Source of the DNA: Facklamia sp964471435 | Lineage (GTDB): Bacteria; Bacillota; Bacilli; Lactobacillales; Aerococcaceae | Assembly: GCA_964471435.1 (NCBI GenBank) | Contig: CAYYGA010000025.1 | Coordinates: 1 to 22,210, forward strand | DNA length: 22,210 nucleotides | Direction: 5' to 3' | The notes under the pieces: model-generated | The model's database searches: none | Told to the model about the DNA's origin: nothing | Seen by the model: the letters and a program-made list of their open reading frames with translations, nothing else | In this document: in pieces, positions 1-8,598 of the stretch | How the letters are laid out: every line of letters begins with the position of its first letter | Position numbering within the stretch: position 1 is the first letter of the stretch | Program-made: the position numbers and the translations under genes

Positions 1-55
1 AATTTCTTAATATACTTAGCTTCTCCACTCTATATTGCTCCTCCTAAAATATTCT

Positions 56-84
56 AACTCTCCTTTTATTAAGGAGAGTTTTTT
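56..84 (+). terminator. Rho-independent terminator of an upstream unit
   Basis: A perfect 10-bp stem, AACTCTCCTT at 56-65 and AAGGAGAGTT at 71-80, encloses a 5-nt loop and runs straight into six T residues. This is the classic layout of an intrinsic terminator reading rightwards. It probably ends a plus-strand gene outside the window and insulates malQ from read-through. On the other strand the hairpin lacks a comparable T-run. Confidence 0.85.
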
Positions 85-135
85 AACGTTTATAAGTATT
101 ATCATTTAATAATTCTTAATATAGAGAAGTTTGAA

Positions 136-164
136 TTGAAGTCGAAATTTGGTTGATTTATAAT
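136..164 (+). promoter_or_regulatory. Sigma-A promoter of malQ
   Basis: A consensus -10 box TATAAT at 159-164 is preceded by TTGAAG at 136-141 with an exact 17-bp spacer. Transcription would start near 171, about 30 nt before the malQ start. The terminator at 56-84 lies just upstream, so this is probably the main promoter of the malQ-glgP pair. Confidence 0.7.
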
Positions 165-202
165 GATTAGGCAGCACAGTAATTAGACTGGAGGTAAATA
201 GG

Positions 203-1762
203 ATGGAAAGAGCGAGTGGAGTATTATTGCATATAACTTCTTTACCAAATAATATTGGTATTGGTACTTTTGGCAGGTCGGCTTATAAATTTGTTGATTT
301 TTTAGTTGAATCCGGCCAAAGTTATTGGCAGATTTTACCTTTAACCACCACTTCTTACGGGGACTCTCCTTACCAATCATTTTCAGCTTTTGCTGGAAAT
401 ACACATTTAATTGATTTTGATTTATTAGTTGAAGATGGTTTTTTAACAAAAGATGATTATCAGGATATTGAGTTTGGAAGCAATCCATTAGAAGTTGATT
501 ATGGAACCATATATGAAAACCGCCGGCCAGTTTTAGAAAAAGCAGTAGCAACATTCTTGAAAAAAAGACCTGCTAATTATAAAGATTTTATTCAAAAAAA
601 TAATTTTTGGTTACAGCCATTTGCACACTATCAATCAATTAAAGAGTTTTATAATGAAAAACCGTTATCAAAATGGCCTGAACCTATTCGTATGCAGGAA
701 GATGAGTCATTAAAGCATCATTTGGAGCAACTAACAGATATCATCGAGTACCATAAAGTTACTCAGTATTTCTTTTTCTCTCAATGGAAGCAATTAAAAA
801 GTTATGCGAATCGAAATAATATCCTTATTTTAGGGGATCTACCTATTTATGTAGCAGAAGATTCAGTGGAAATGTGGATGACTCCTCAATATTTCAAAGT
901 AGACGAGAATAACAAACCGCTAACAGTTTCTGGTACTCCACCTGATTATTTTTCTAAAGAGGGCCAGTTATGGGGGAACCCTATCTATGATTGGGAATAT
1001 CTCGAAAAAACAGATTATACATGGTGGGTAACTCGCATAAGAGAAAGCTTTAAACTATACGACATTGTCCGAATTGATCATTTTAGAGGTTTTGAATCGT
1101 ATTGGGAAGTTCCTGCAGATTCCGAAACTGCTAAAAATGGCCGCTGGCAAAAAGGCCCGGGTATAAAACTCTTCAATGCGGTAAAAAAAGAATTGGGGAA
1201 TCTTCCGATTATAGCGGAAGATTTAGGGGTACAAACTCAAGCTTTAGATGAATTAATGGAACAAACAGGTTTTCCTGGAATGAAAATCCTTCAATTTGCC
1301 TTTGATGGAGAAAAAGAGAACACTCACCTCCCCCATCATTATCCGCCAAACTCAGTCGCCTATGTTGGCACTCATGACAATGAAACAGCAATGGGCTGGG
1401 CGAAAGATTTTGCTTCACAAGAAAATCTAACTCTTGCTTCAAAATACTCTCATCAAAAAGAAGATGAATCCATCGCTGCTGCTCTCAATCGAACACTGGC
1501 CGCTTCACCAAGTAAGACTGTTATTTATCAAATGCAGGATTTGTTGGAGCTGGATAATAAAGCCCGTATGAATGTACCGTCGACTATTGGAGATAATTGG
1601 AAGTGGCGGTTTAAAGCGGATGCTTTAACTACTGACTTGGTTGAAAAGTTAAAAGATATGACTCAAACTTATTTTCGTTGTAATGAGAATAATTTTCCGA
1701 CTAAAATTCCAGAAATTTCTGGAGAAGATAAAATTCAATCCACCCAAAAGAGTAAAAAATAA
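203..1762 (+). CDS. malQ: 4-alpha-glucanotransferase (amylomaltase)
   Basis: This cytosolic GH77 disproportionating enzyme moves glucan segments between maltooligosaccharides and releases glucose. The 519 residues are close to the length usual for Gram-positive MalQ. The GH77 signatures are all present: the nucleophile D292 in RIDHFRGF, the general acid/base E339 in IIAEDLG, and the third carboxylate D392 in GTHDNET. The motif GDLPIYVAEDS lies near residues 212-222. The ATG is chosen because GGAGG stands 8 nt upstream. Next downstream is glgP, so the pair can degrade maltodextrins or glycogen to glucose and glucose-1-phosphate. The two genes are 139 bp apart, wider than a tight operon, and read-through from the promoter at 136-164 is likely but not proven. 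The tail after about residue 500 is short, charged and probably disordered. Confidence 0.96.
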   Translation: MERASGVLLHITSLPNNIGIGTFGRSAYKFVDFLVESGQSYWQILPLTTTSYGDSPYQSFSAFAGNTHLIDFDLLVEDGFLTKDDYQDIEFGSNPLEVDYGTIYENRRPVLEKAVATFLKKRPANYKDFIQKNNFWLQPFAHYQSIKEFYNEKPLSKWPEPIRMQEDESLKHHLEQLTDIIEYHKVTQYFFFSQWKQLKSYANRNNILILGDLPIYVAEDSVEMWMTPQYFKVDENNKPLTVSGTPPDYFSKEGQLWGNPIYDWEYLEKTDYTWWVTRIRESFKLYDIVRIDHFRGFESYWEVPADSETAKNGRWQKGPGIKLFNAVKKELGNLPIIAEDLGVQTQALDELMEQTGFPGMKILQFAFDGEKENTHLPHHYPPNSVAYVGTHDNETAMGWAKDFASQENLTLASKYSHQKEDESIAAALNRTLAASPSKTVIYQMQDLLELDNKARMNVPSTIGDNWKWRFKADALTTDLVEKLKDMTQTYFRCNENNFPTKIPEISGEDKIQSTQKSKK

Positions 1763-1797
1763 AAGTCCATCCATGTCAAGAATACCATGCAATTGTT

Positions 1798-1803
1798 TAT
1801 AAT
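1798..1803 (+). promoter_or_regulatory. Possible -10 box ahead of glgP
   Basis: The malQ-glgP gap holds an exact TATAAT at 1798-1803, about 100 nt before the glgP start. No good -35 box sits at 16-18 bp; the nearest resemblance, ATGTCA at 1773-1778, has a 19-bp spacer. It may be a weak internal promoter that lets glgP be expressed separately, or chance in AT-rich DNA. Confidence 0.3.
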
Positions 1804-1901
1804 GGGTTTAATAAAGTAAATTAAAAATAAAACTTTAGAATTTATATTGATTTTAAAGAATAGTTTTAGTTAAAAAATAGATAAAGGAGATAGTTTATCT
1901 T

Positions 1902-4196
1902 ATGACAAAATTAGAGAAATACACCACGGATCTCTATGGCAAGCGTGTTTATAAATGTACTGATTCGGAATTATACTCTGCAATTATGCGGCTGGTGGAA
2001 GATAAAACTGCCCAGTTACCTACCCGGGACGAGGATGAAAAGAAAAAACTTTATTATTTCTCTGCCGAATTTTTAATCGGCAAATTATTATCTAATAATC
2101 TAATTAATTTAGGTCTCTACAATGAAATTAAAAATGAGCTAGTTTCAAATGGGAAAAATCTGATGAATATCGAACAAATCGAACTTGAACCTTCTCTAGG
2201 AAATGGTGGCCTCGGACGCTTGGCTGCTTGTTTCGTTGATTCAATTACAAAAAAAGGAATCAATGGGGATGGGATTGGATTAAATTATCATTTTGGTCTT
2301 TTCCGTCAAGCCTTTGTTGATAATGAACAGCATGCCCGACAGGACACTTGGATAGTTGGGAATGATTGGATTCGAAAAAGCGATATCACTTTTGATGTTC
2401 CTTATAAAGATTTTACCTTACAATCCACTTTATATGATTTAGATGTTCTGGGATATAAACAAACTCATCGCAACCGCTTGAGACTATTTGATTTAGATTC
2501 AGTCAATCATAATCTCATTGAAAAAGAAACGATTAATTTTGATAAAACTAATATTAAAGAAAATTTAACACTCTTCTTATATCCGGATGATTCGGACCGA
2601 GAAGGACAATTATTACGAATTTATCAACAATACTTCATGGTTTCTAATGGAGCTCAACTAATTCTACAGGAAGCAAAAGAACGAGGCTCGAATCTGCATG
2701 ATTTAGCAGAATATGCGGTTATTCAAATTAATGATACCCATCCTTCTTTTGTAATACCTGAATTAATTCGTCTTTTAGTTAAAGAGGGGCTAAGTTTTGA
2801 AGAATCCCTCGAAATTGTTACTTCCATTACAGCTTTTACAAATCACACAATTTTAGCTGAAGCTCTGGAAAAGTGGCCGCTGCATGAATTAGAAGATGTG
2901 ATCCCTGAAATAGTAAAAATTATCCATCAATTAGATGAAAAAGTTAAAAGCAATTTTGGAGATCAACCTGATGTATGGATCATTGATAATCATAATATGG
3001 TTCATATGGCTCATATTGCTATCCATTTTGGATTTTCCGTCAACGGAGTTGCTGCTTTACATACAGAAATATTAAAAAAATCTGCTTTAAAACAATTTTA
3101 TAATATATATCCTGATAAGTTTCATAATGTGACAAACGGAATTACTTTCCGAAGATGGGTAATGGATTCCAATACTGAGCTTACCGAATACTTAGATTTG
3201 AAGTTAGGGACCCAGTGGCGTCATGATTCTGATTTGACAGGGTTACTTGAGTTTGAAAATGATTCTAAGACACTCACTAAATTACGTTCTATTAAGCATA
3301 ACAATAAAATTCGTTTACAAAAACGATTTAAAGATAGAATGAATATTGATATCCCAATCCATACAATTGTTGATGTGCAAATCAAAAGATTTCATGAATA
3401 TAAACGTCAGCAAATGAATGCTTTGTGGATTATCTATAAGTACTTAGATATTAAAGCAGGAAATATTCCTGAAACTCCTATAACTGTCATTTTTGGAGGG
3501 AAGGCCGCTCCTGCTTACACTATAGCGCAAGATGTCATCCATCTGCTTCTGACTTTATCTGAACTAATCAGTTTAGACCGGGAAGTCGCTCCCCATTTAA
3601 AAGTTATTGTCGTCGAAAACTATAATGTTTCTTATGCACAATACTTAATTCCTGCTGCTGATATTTCAGAACAAATTTCCTTAGCCTCTAAGGAAGCTTC
3701 AGGTACAGGGAATATGAAATTCATGGTAAATGGAGCTTTGACCTTAGGTACTTTAGATGGAGCCAACGTAGAAATAAAAGATGCCGTAGGAGAAGATAAT
3801 ATATATATTTTTGGTAAGGAAAGCGATGAGATTATTAATCTTTACGATACAAACAGTTACCACCCTTCTCAATACTATTACAATGAAAGAATTAAACCTT
3901 TAGTAGATTTTATCGTTAGCCATGGTATGCTTTATTTTGGTAATGAAGAGCGCCTTACTCGCTTACATAATGAGCTAATCAATAAAGATTACTTTATGAC
4001 TCTTATCGACCTGGAAGATTTTATTAGAGTAAAAGAACAAATGATAAGAGATTATGAAGATGTGGATGAATGGTATCGTAAAAGTTTAGTTAATATCGCA
4101 CACGCTGGTTATTTTTCATCTGACCGCTCGATTGAAGATTATAATAATCAAATTTGGCATTTATCGAAAGATGAAAGAAAATCATACAAAAATTAA
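1902..4196 (+). CDS. glgP: Glycogen/maltodextrin phosphorylase
   Basis: This cytosolic GT35 enzyme cleaves alpha-1,4-glucan ends with phosphate, giving glucose-1-phosphate, and uses pyridoxal phosphate. The PLP lysine is K606 in the hallmark motif EASGTGNMKF. Other family blocks are visible: EPSLGNGGLGRLAACF near 120-135, GLNYHFGLFRQ near 148-158, NDTHP near 278, and VTNGITFRRW near 414-423. The 764 residues match the shorter phosphorylases of lactic acid bacteria, often called MalP, rather than the roughly 800-residue enterobacterial GlgP. No glycogen synthesis genes are visible here and malQ is the upstream neighbour, so maltodextrin breakdown is the likelier role and the symbol malP would be equally fair. 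The start has GGAGA about 11 nt upstream. The gene appears intact. Confidence 0.95.
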   Translation: MTKLEKYTTDLYGKRVYKCTDSELYSAIMRLVEDKTAQLPTRDEDEKKKLYYFSAEFLIGKLLSNNLINLGLYNEIKNELVSNGKNLMNIEQIELEPSLGNGGLGRLAACFVDSITKKGINGDGIGLNYHFGLFRQAFVDNEQHARQDTWIVGNDWIRKSDITFDVPYKDFTLQSTLYDLDVLGYKQTHRNRLRLFDLDSVNHNLIEKETINFDKTNIKENLTLFLYPDDSDREGQLLRIYQQYFMVSNGAQLILQEAKERGSNLHDLAEYAVIQINDTHPSFVIPELIRLLVKEGLSFEESLEIVTSITAFTNHTILAEALEKWPLHELEDVIPEIVKIIHQLDEKVKSNFGDQPDVWIIDNHNMVHMAHIAIHFGFSVNGVAALHTEILKKSALKQFYNIYPDKFHNVTNGITFRRWVMDSNTELTEYLDLKLGTQWRHDSDLTGLLEFENDSKTLTKLRSIKHNNKIRLQKRFKDRMNIDIPIHTIVDVQIKRFHEYKRQQMNALWIIYKYLDIKAGNIPETPITVIFGGKAAPAYTIAQDVIHLLLTLSELISLDREVAPHLKVIVVENYNVSYAQYLIPAADISEQISLASKEASGTGNMKFMVNGALTLGTLDGANVEIKDAVGEDNIYIFGKESDEIINLYDTNSYHPSQYYYNERIKPLVDFIVSHGMLYFGNEERLTRLHNELINKDYFMTLIDLEDFIRVKEQMIRDYEDVDEWYRKSLVNIAHAGYFSSDRSIEDYNNQIWHLSKDERKSYKN

Positions 4197-4231
4197 ACGA
4201 GCTGTAATACTTCTCTAAAAAGTAATATTTA

Positions 4232-4285
4232 ACAGAATTTTATATAGGAAGCCTGCCTTCTTATAGGAAATTCTGTTTTTATTTT
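4232..4285 (+). terminator. Terminator after glgP
   Basis: An outer 9-bp stem, ACAGAATTT at 4232-4240 and AAATTCTGT at 4268-4276, is extended inwards by GGAAG with CTTCTT-type pairing and is followed by TTTTATTTT. It closes the malQ-glgP unit and separates it from the gene at 4478. Confidence 0.8.
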
Positions 4286-4382
4286 ACAAAATAAACTGGA
4301 TGTAATGTAATTAAGATAATTAAATTTACTACTCAATATGCACAACCTACTTTTTTATCCTCACCTTATAAATATATTTTCA

Positions 4383-4394
4383 AACGTTTACAAG
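4383..4394 (+). promoter_or_regulatory. Candidate LacI-family operator (AACGTTTAYAAG)
   Basis: The palindromic core AAACGTTT at 4382-4389 resembles operators of LacI/GalR-family sugar regulators such as MalR and CcpA; a full cre consensus fits at 12 of 14 positions. A near copy, AACGTTTATAAG, lies at 85-96 ahead of malQ, identical at 11 of 12 positions. The site sits about 85 nt before the baeRF-like gene, just after a possible -10 TATAAA at about 4369. Evidence is sequence similarity only. Confidence 0.35.
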
Positions 4395-4477
4395 CGTATC
4401 GTTTTACTTGTCCTTTTAAATCACTTAAAATAATCTTAAGTACAAAAATTTTAAAATTTCGAAAGGAGTTTTTATGG

Positions 4478-5590
4478 ATGGAACAATTATATACCTACCC
4501 TTCCCCAGTTTTAGAAGAGGAAACATTATGGTTGACTGTTAATTTAAAGTTAACTTCTGACTCTATGACGACTGACGCAGGACGCATTCAATTAGAAAAC
4601 TTATTAAGCAAAGGCCGTGAAATGGTAAAGGAAATTGAAGATGAGTCCATGAGAGCTGGATTATTAGATCAAATGGACCAAATAGCCAACCACTCTCGGA
4701 TGGTGTTTAATCGAAGTGGGGGTTTTGTTCTATACATATCTCCTAATAATGCTTATAATTACCAGTTAGCTAATGCCCTGGATGATTTTGTTGCTTTAGG
4801 AGAGACCCCAGATTATGCTCCTCTAGTGCTTAACAATCAATTTAAACACGATATCCATTTGCTGGTGTTAAATAGAGGAAATATTAAACTATTTGATGCC
4901 AGTCCAGATTCTCTAACCGAAATAGAATTAAGCGAAGATGATGCCCCCCGCACTATTGAAGAAGCAGTCGGTACTGACCATGATCCTGCCGGTGTGACCC
5001 ATACTAGTAGTGACGGACAACCATCCTCTTATCATGGGCATCATGAAGTAAGTGAAGAACGAGATAAAGACAGAGATTTTTATTTCCAAATAATTGACCG
5101 CTACATCTATGAACATTACTCAAAAAAATATGACAAGCCTTTAATGCTATATGCTTTAGATGATAATATTGTGGCATTTAGAAACATTTCTAAAAATCAA
5201 TACTTAATGGAAGAGTCTATCAATCAATCAGCTGAACAGTCAAAACAGGAGTTAGAAAAGAATTTCAAAGATAAAATAAATGAAATCAACCAAAAAGCTT
5301 TCTTAGATTTAAGGACTCGTTTCCGTGAAACTAAGCCTGAATTTAGAGTGACAGATCATAAGGAAGACTTAGCGATGCATGCTTTAACTGGCAGAATTAA
5401 TGAATTAGTATTGGCCCTGGACTATGATCCTAAGGGTTCTATATCAGAAGAAGGCCGGTATATTGAAGAAGGCGAAGGATTCCGCCGTCAATTAATTAAT
5501 CATGTCTTAAAAGCTAACGGTAAAGTTTACCTACTTGACCCTGAAGAAACAGGTATAGATTTCCAAGTTTCAGCTAGATTAAGATATTAA
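4478..5590 (+). CDS. baeRF-family protein (eRF1-related)
   Basis: This 370-residue soluble protein looks like a bacterial archaeo-eukaryotic release factor family (baeRF) member, closest in my recollection to family 3. The region FVLYIS near 83-88 is a beta-strand like those of the N-terminal domain. After it comes a low-complexity stretch with HGHHE near 186-190, then the characteristic RDFYFQIIDRYIYEHY and KPLMLYALDDN block near 199-230. The C-terminal part, with GRINELVLALDYDPKG near 305-320, resembles the L7Ae-like third domain. There is no GGQ motif, so peptidyl-tRNA hydrolysis should not be assumed; a ribosome-associated or rescue role is only proposed for such families. The start at 4478 has AGGAG 9 nt upstream; another ATG four bases earlier opens only a 22-codon frame. 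The gene stands alone between two terminators. Confidence 0.65.
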   Translation: MEQLYTYPSPVLEEETLWLTVNLKLTSDSMTTDAGRIQLENLLSKGREMVKEIEDESMRAGLLDQMDQIANHSRMVFNRSGGFVLYISPNNAYNYQLANALDDFVALGETPDYAPLVLNNQFKHDIHLLVLNRGNIKLFDASPDSLTEIELSEDDAPRTIEEAVGTDHDPAGVTHTSSDGQPSSYHGHHEVSEERDKDRDFYFQIIDRYIYEHYSKKYDKPLMLYALDDNIVAFRNISKNQYLMEESINQSAEQSKQELEKNFKDKINEINQKAFLDLRTRFRETKPEFRVTDHKEDLAMHALTGRINELVLALDYDPKGSISEEGRYIEEGEGFRRQLINHVLKANGKVYLLDPEETGIDFQVSARLRY

Positions 5591-5663
5591 GATGCTCCAT
5601 AAGAAATGAAAAGAGAGAATATCATCTAACAATATGAATCGTTTCGTTATAAAATAATAATTA

Positions 5664-5715
5664 AACACCTTTTCATTAAAGGCTTATTCAGCCGATAATA
5701 GAAAGGTGTTTTGTT
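5664..5715. terminator. Bidirectional terminator between convergent genes
   Basis: AACACCTTT at 5664-5672 pairs with AAAGGTGTT at 5702-5710. Inside, GGCT at 5681-5684 pairs with AGCC at 5690-5693. On the plus strand the stem ends in TTTTGTTTG; on the minus strand it is followed by a T-rich run. It sits between the baeRF-like gene and the convergent yggS-type gene and can serve both. Confidence 0.75.
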
Positions 5716-5730
5716 TGCTTAATATTTTAT

Positions 5731-6402
5731 CTAAAACTCAAATAGAGCTTGACCAATACGGATAAAAGTAGCTCCCTCTTCTAAGGCAATAGGATAATCA
5801 TGTGACATCCCCATCGATAATTCTTTACAAGGCATATTTACTAGATTCTTTCTTGCTGCTTCTTCTTGCAAAAGCCTTAGCTCTTTAAATAAATGATGAA
5901 GAACATCATCATCAGCATCATAAGGCGCCATGGTCATTAATCCTACTACTTTTATTTTATCTAAAGTTTGAATTTGCTCAAGTGCCGAAAATAATTCTTC
6001 CGGAGATAAACCTCCTTTAGTTTCTTCTCCACTAATATTTACCTGCACAAAACATTTGACAGGTTTTTCTGCTCTTTTTTGAATTTCATTTGCCAACGAT
6101 AAACGGTCTAAAGAATGTAGATAATCAATTTCATTAATTATGGTTTTTACTTGACGTCTTTGTAAAGGCCCAACAAAATGCCAAGTTATTTCCTCCCGAA
6201 TATCATCTAATTCAGTCATTTTCTTTAATAGTATGTGGCTACGGTTTTCTGCTAAATGAGTTACCCCTAACTCATATAAGTTCCGCATAGTGGAAGCATC
6301 TACTGCCTTTGTGACTGCAACTAATTGAGCCTTTGAATGGGTAGTATTTATTTGCTGGAAAATATTCTGTAAATTTTCCTTTAGTTTTTCTTTTGAAATC
6401 AA
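5731..6402 (-). CDS. yggS: YggS/PLPBP-family PLP homeostasis protein
   Basis: This is a small PLP-binding protein of the YggS/PROSC family, a single TIM-barrel fold thought to buffer pyridoxal phosphate and influence amino acid pools; it has no established catalytic reaction. K32 in VAVTK is the expected Schiff-base lysine. The family motifs HLAENR, WHFVGPLQRRQ, CFVQVNISGEETKGG and LSMGMSHDYPIALEEGATFIRIG are all present, and 223 residues is the normal length. The start codon is TTG, with a strong GGAGG (6412-6416) 9 nt upstream and no better ATG nearby. It follows galM by 49 bp with no terminator visible between them, so the two are probably co-transcribed. It is not inside the ylm/sepF division cluster where Gram-positive homologues often lie. 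Confidence 0.92.
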   Translation of the reverse strand: MISKEKLKENLQNIFQQINTTHSKAQLVAVTKAVDASTMRNLYELGVTHLAENRSHILLKKMTELDDIREEITWHFVGPLQRRQVKTIINEIDYLHSLDRLSLANEIQKRAEKPVKCFVQVNISGEETKGGLSPEELFSALEQIQTLDKIKVVGLMTMAPYDADDDVLHHLFKELRLLQEEAARKNLVNMPCKELSMGMSHDYPIALEEGATFIRIGQALFEF

Positions 6403-6451
6403 CTATACAAGCCTCCTTCATCTATAGTTAATTATTAACAAGCAAATAATT

Positions 6452-7498
6452 TTAAAGTTCTAAATGATAACTTGTTTTAGAACTATAACGTTCTCCTGCT
6501 CTTAAAATAATATTACCAAAATTCTTTTGATTAATAGCATCTGGTAAAACCTGTGCTTCTAAAGCCACCCCGGCATAGGGCTTTAATGTATGGCCCCAAA
6601 CTTCAAGCGGACTTGAGACAAAATTATGGGTGTAGACAACTAAGGAAGGTTGTTCAGTAAAGACAACCATTTTCCGGTTTTTCTCCGCCAAGCTTAAAAC
6701 AGCTACACTTCCAAAACTTCCCGGATCTTTTAAAACAAAAGGATGATCTAACCCTGCTTGTGTTTTAATCTGGTTATCCTTAGCGTGGATGGCCTCTTCT
6801 AAAAGCTTAGGTTTTCTCAAATCGAAAGGAGTATTCTTAACTTCAAGCAGCTCTCCTGAAGGAAGCCCTTCACTTGTAATAGGAGCATAAAAATCCGCAT
6901 TGACACTTAAGTAATGGTTTTTAATAGATGCTGAATTATCTCCATTTAAATTAAAATAAACATGATTGGTTGGATTAAAAAGTGTTGTTTCATCTGCAGT
7001 AGCCTTATACTCTATTAGCCATTCATGGTCTTGAGTATAGGTATGTCTCACTTGGACTATGATATTGCCGGGATATCCATTACTTTCTTCAGTATCTACA
7101 TAAGCAAAATTAATAGATATTCCTAAAGGGGATTCTACAATATTATACTCCCATTTTGCTAGATGGTAACCCTTTAGTCCACCATGTAAATGATGCGGTG
7201 GCTGGTTTTCTATTAATTGATAGTGTCTGCCTTCTAAAGTAAATTCCGCATTTCCAATTCTGCCGGCTACGCGTCCGATCGTGCCGCCATAACAATACTC
7301 TCCTGCATCAAAAGCTTGTTGCGCATTCTCGTGACCTAAAACAATACTTTCATGACTGGTTTCGTTAAGGGGGATTGACCAACGATTAATTCTAGCTCCT
7401 AAATCACTAAAAGAAATAATAATATCCTCATGTTCAATAAAGATTTCATCATATTCTTCCCCTTTAAAACTACCAAAAGATTCTATCCAATATTTCAT
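6452..7498 (-). CDS. galM: Galactose mutarotase (aldose 1-epimerase)
   Basis: The enzyme interconverts alpha and beta anomers of galactose, glucose and related aldoses. The 348 residues are normal for the family. The expected catalytic and binding residues are in place: H105 in HLHGG, the general acid H179 in NPTNHVYFNL, D251 in LDHPF, and the general base E314 in GVALEAQVLPD. The N-terminal GGTIGRVAGRI block also matches. The ATG is preceded by AAGGTGAG. It lies upstream of yggS and is separated from the phosphoesterase gene by 165 bp, so it may start its own unit. No other Leloir pathway genes are in the window. Glucose freed by MalQ could be one substrate, which is inference. Confidence 0.94.
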   Translation of the reverse strand: MKYWIESFGSFKGEEYDEIFIEHEDIIISFSDLGARINRWSIPLNETSHESIVLGHENAQQAFDAGEYCYGGTIGRVAGRIGNAEFTLEGRHYQLIENQPPHHLHGGLKGYHLAKWEYNIVESPLGISINFAYVDTEESNGYPGNIIVQVRHTYTQDHEWLIEYKATADETTLFNPTNHVYFNLNGDNSASIKNHYLSVNADFYAPITSEGLPSGELLEVKNTPFDLRKPKLLEEAIHAKDNQIKTQAGLDHPFVLKDPGSFGSVAVLSLAEKNRKMVVFTEQPSLVVYTHNFVSSPLEVWGHTLKPYAGVALEAQVLPDAINQKNFGNIILRAGERYSSKTSYHLEL

Positions 7499-7550
7499 TT
7501 ACTCACCTTTAAATTATTATTTTGTTAATTTGAATTAATATACAGATTCT

Positions 7551-7556
7551 ATTATA
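7551..7556 (-). promoter_or_regulatory. Possible -10 box of galM
   Basis: Reading leftwards, a perfect TATAAT lies about 52 nt before the galM start, in the 165-bp gap after the phosphoesterase gene. No convincing -35 box stands 16-18 bp upstream. The rest of the gap shows no clear terminator for the preceding gene. Confidence 0.4.
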
Positions 7557-7663
7557 ACGGATTAAAGGAAGAAAATGAGAAATATCGTAGATTTTCTTTG
7601 TTGAACTTTGCCAAAAAATAACATTCACTAGTTTAACCAAGCATATTTTTATCCTTAAATTTC

Positions 7664-8494
7664 TTAAAGATCAACTATATATAATGAGTCTGAAATTTCT
7701 TGGTCTATACTATGGGTGCGCCATTGTTTAATATAGCCTAACGAACTGGTCGCATATATCATCCCCGCTTCTTCAATTTCATGTCTGAAATGGATATGTC
7801 CCATTAATCCTAAAATCAGGCGTTGATCTTGAAATAGTGGCTTAAAATCATCTGTAGCAATATAAGCATTAAAAAAATCAAACACCCGGTGAGGCATCGG
7901 CATCGTAAATTCTGGGCGGGTAACAATATGAGTTGCAAGAATAACATTCCTGGCTTTTAAAGGTAATTTCCGTAAAAGCTTTTGAGTTTGACTAGCAAAT
8001 AGATCAGATACTTCTGGATCACTCATACCCCAATTAATATATTTTTTGTCCTGCCAAGTAGCAAAGCGGTAACGTCCTTCTTTCAGAATTTCTTGGCTGA
8101 ATCTTGGACTATGAACTGCATAATTATACCAACCACTGTGCGCTATCACCCATGTATCATTTGTTAATTGTAAGCTTTTTCCTAAAAGAGATTGCGGATG
8201 TTTCTCAAACTGTTCAAAGAGCGACCAAGTTCCTCCTTCAGGAATAATTAATTCTTTTTTCCGCTGCCAAAAATCATGATTCCCTGGAATAAAATAAACT
8301 GGTAAACCTGATTGGTCCTGTAAAGCTTCCACAAAATATGTTGTATCAGCATAGGAATTGCTTATATCCCCTCCTATGAGCAACAAGTCAATTTTATTTT
8401 TATGTAAGGCTCTGGTCAAGGCCGCAATATACTCTTTATAAGAATATTTTTTTCCGTAATCAATATGTAAATCTGCTATATAAGCAAAGCGCAT
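7664..8494 (-). CDS. Calcineurin-like metallophosphoesterase
   Basis: This 276-residue soluble protein has the dinuclear-metal phosphoesterase motifs in order: D8 and H10 in ADLH, D43 in GGD, N72 and H73 in GNHD, H189 in ATHI, and H233 and H235 in GHIH. The substrate is unknown; relatives act on cyclic nucleotides, nucleotides or other phosphoesters. A longer reading from an ATG at 8536 is possible, but the start at 8494 has AAAGGGGGAG just ahead of it and begins directly with the family's MRFAYIADLH, whereas the upstream ATG has no ribosome site. Neighbours are galM downstream and the FMN reductase upstream, whose terminator separates the two. No functional link is evident. Confidence 0.88.
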   Translation of the reverse strand: MRFAYIADLHIDYGKKYSYKEYIAALTRALHKNKIDLLLIGGDISNSYADTTYFVEALQDQSGLPVYFIPGNHDFWQRKKELIIPEGGTWSLFEQFEKHPQSLLGKSLQLTNDTWVIAHSGWYNYAVHSPRFSQEILKEGRYRFATWQDKKYINWGMSDPEVSDLFASQTQKLLRKLPLKARNVILATHIVTRPEFTMPMPHRVFDFFNAYIATDDFKPLFQDQRLILGLMGHIHFRHEIEEAGMIYATSSLGYIKQWRTHSIDQEISDSLYIVDL

Positions 8495-8542
8495 CAAGTC
8501 TCCCCCTTTTATAACATTCTCTATTTTATCATACAATTTTTA

Positions 8543-8577
8543 AATAAAAAAATACTCACTCAATAGCTGAGCGAGTA
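8543..8577 (-). terminator. Terminator after the FMN reductase gene
   Basis: On the minus strand TACTCGCTCA (8577-8568) pairs with TGAGTGAGTA (8562-8553), the single non-Watson-Crick pair being G-U, and is followed by seven T residues. On the plus strand the same position would be an A-C mismatch, so the element is oriented leftwards. It ends the reductase transcript before the phosphoesterase gene. Confidence 0.85.
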
Positions 8578-8598
8578 CTTTTACCTCTTTTTAACCCG

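Noticed and set aside
1..45. Possible minus-strand gene start: AGGAGGAG (45-38) followed by a GTG at 28-26 that stays open to the window edge
   Set aside because: Only nine codons are visible and they show no recognisable protein; the neighbouring hairpin reads better as a terminator of a plus-strand gene.
4474..4542. Small frame starting at the ATG four bases before the baeRF-like gene
   Set aside because: It is 22 codons long, overlaps the real gene, and the ribosome site is better spaced for the start at 4478.
7590..7663. Terminator-like sequence after the phosphoesterase gene
   Set aside because: A T-run is present on the minus strand, but the pairing before it is only three or four base pairs.
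8495..8536. Longer N-terminus for the phosphoesterase from an ATG at 8536
   Set aside because: It has no ribosome site, and the start at 8494 has a strong one and matches the family's N-terminus.
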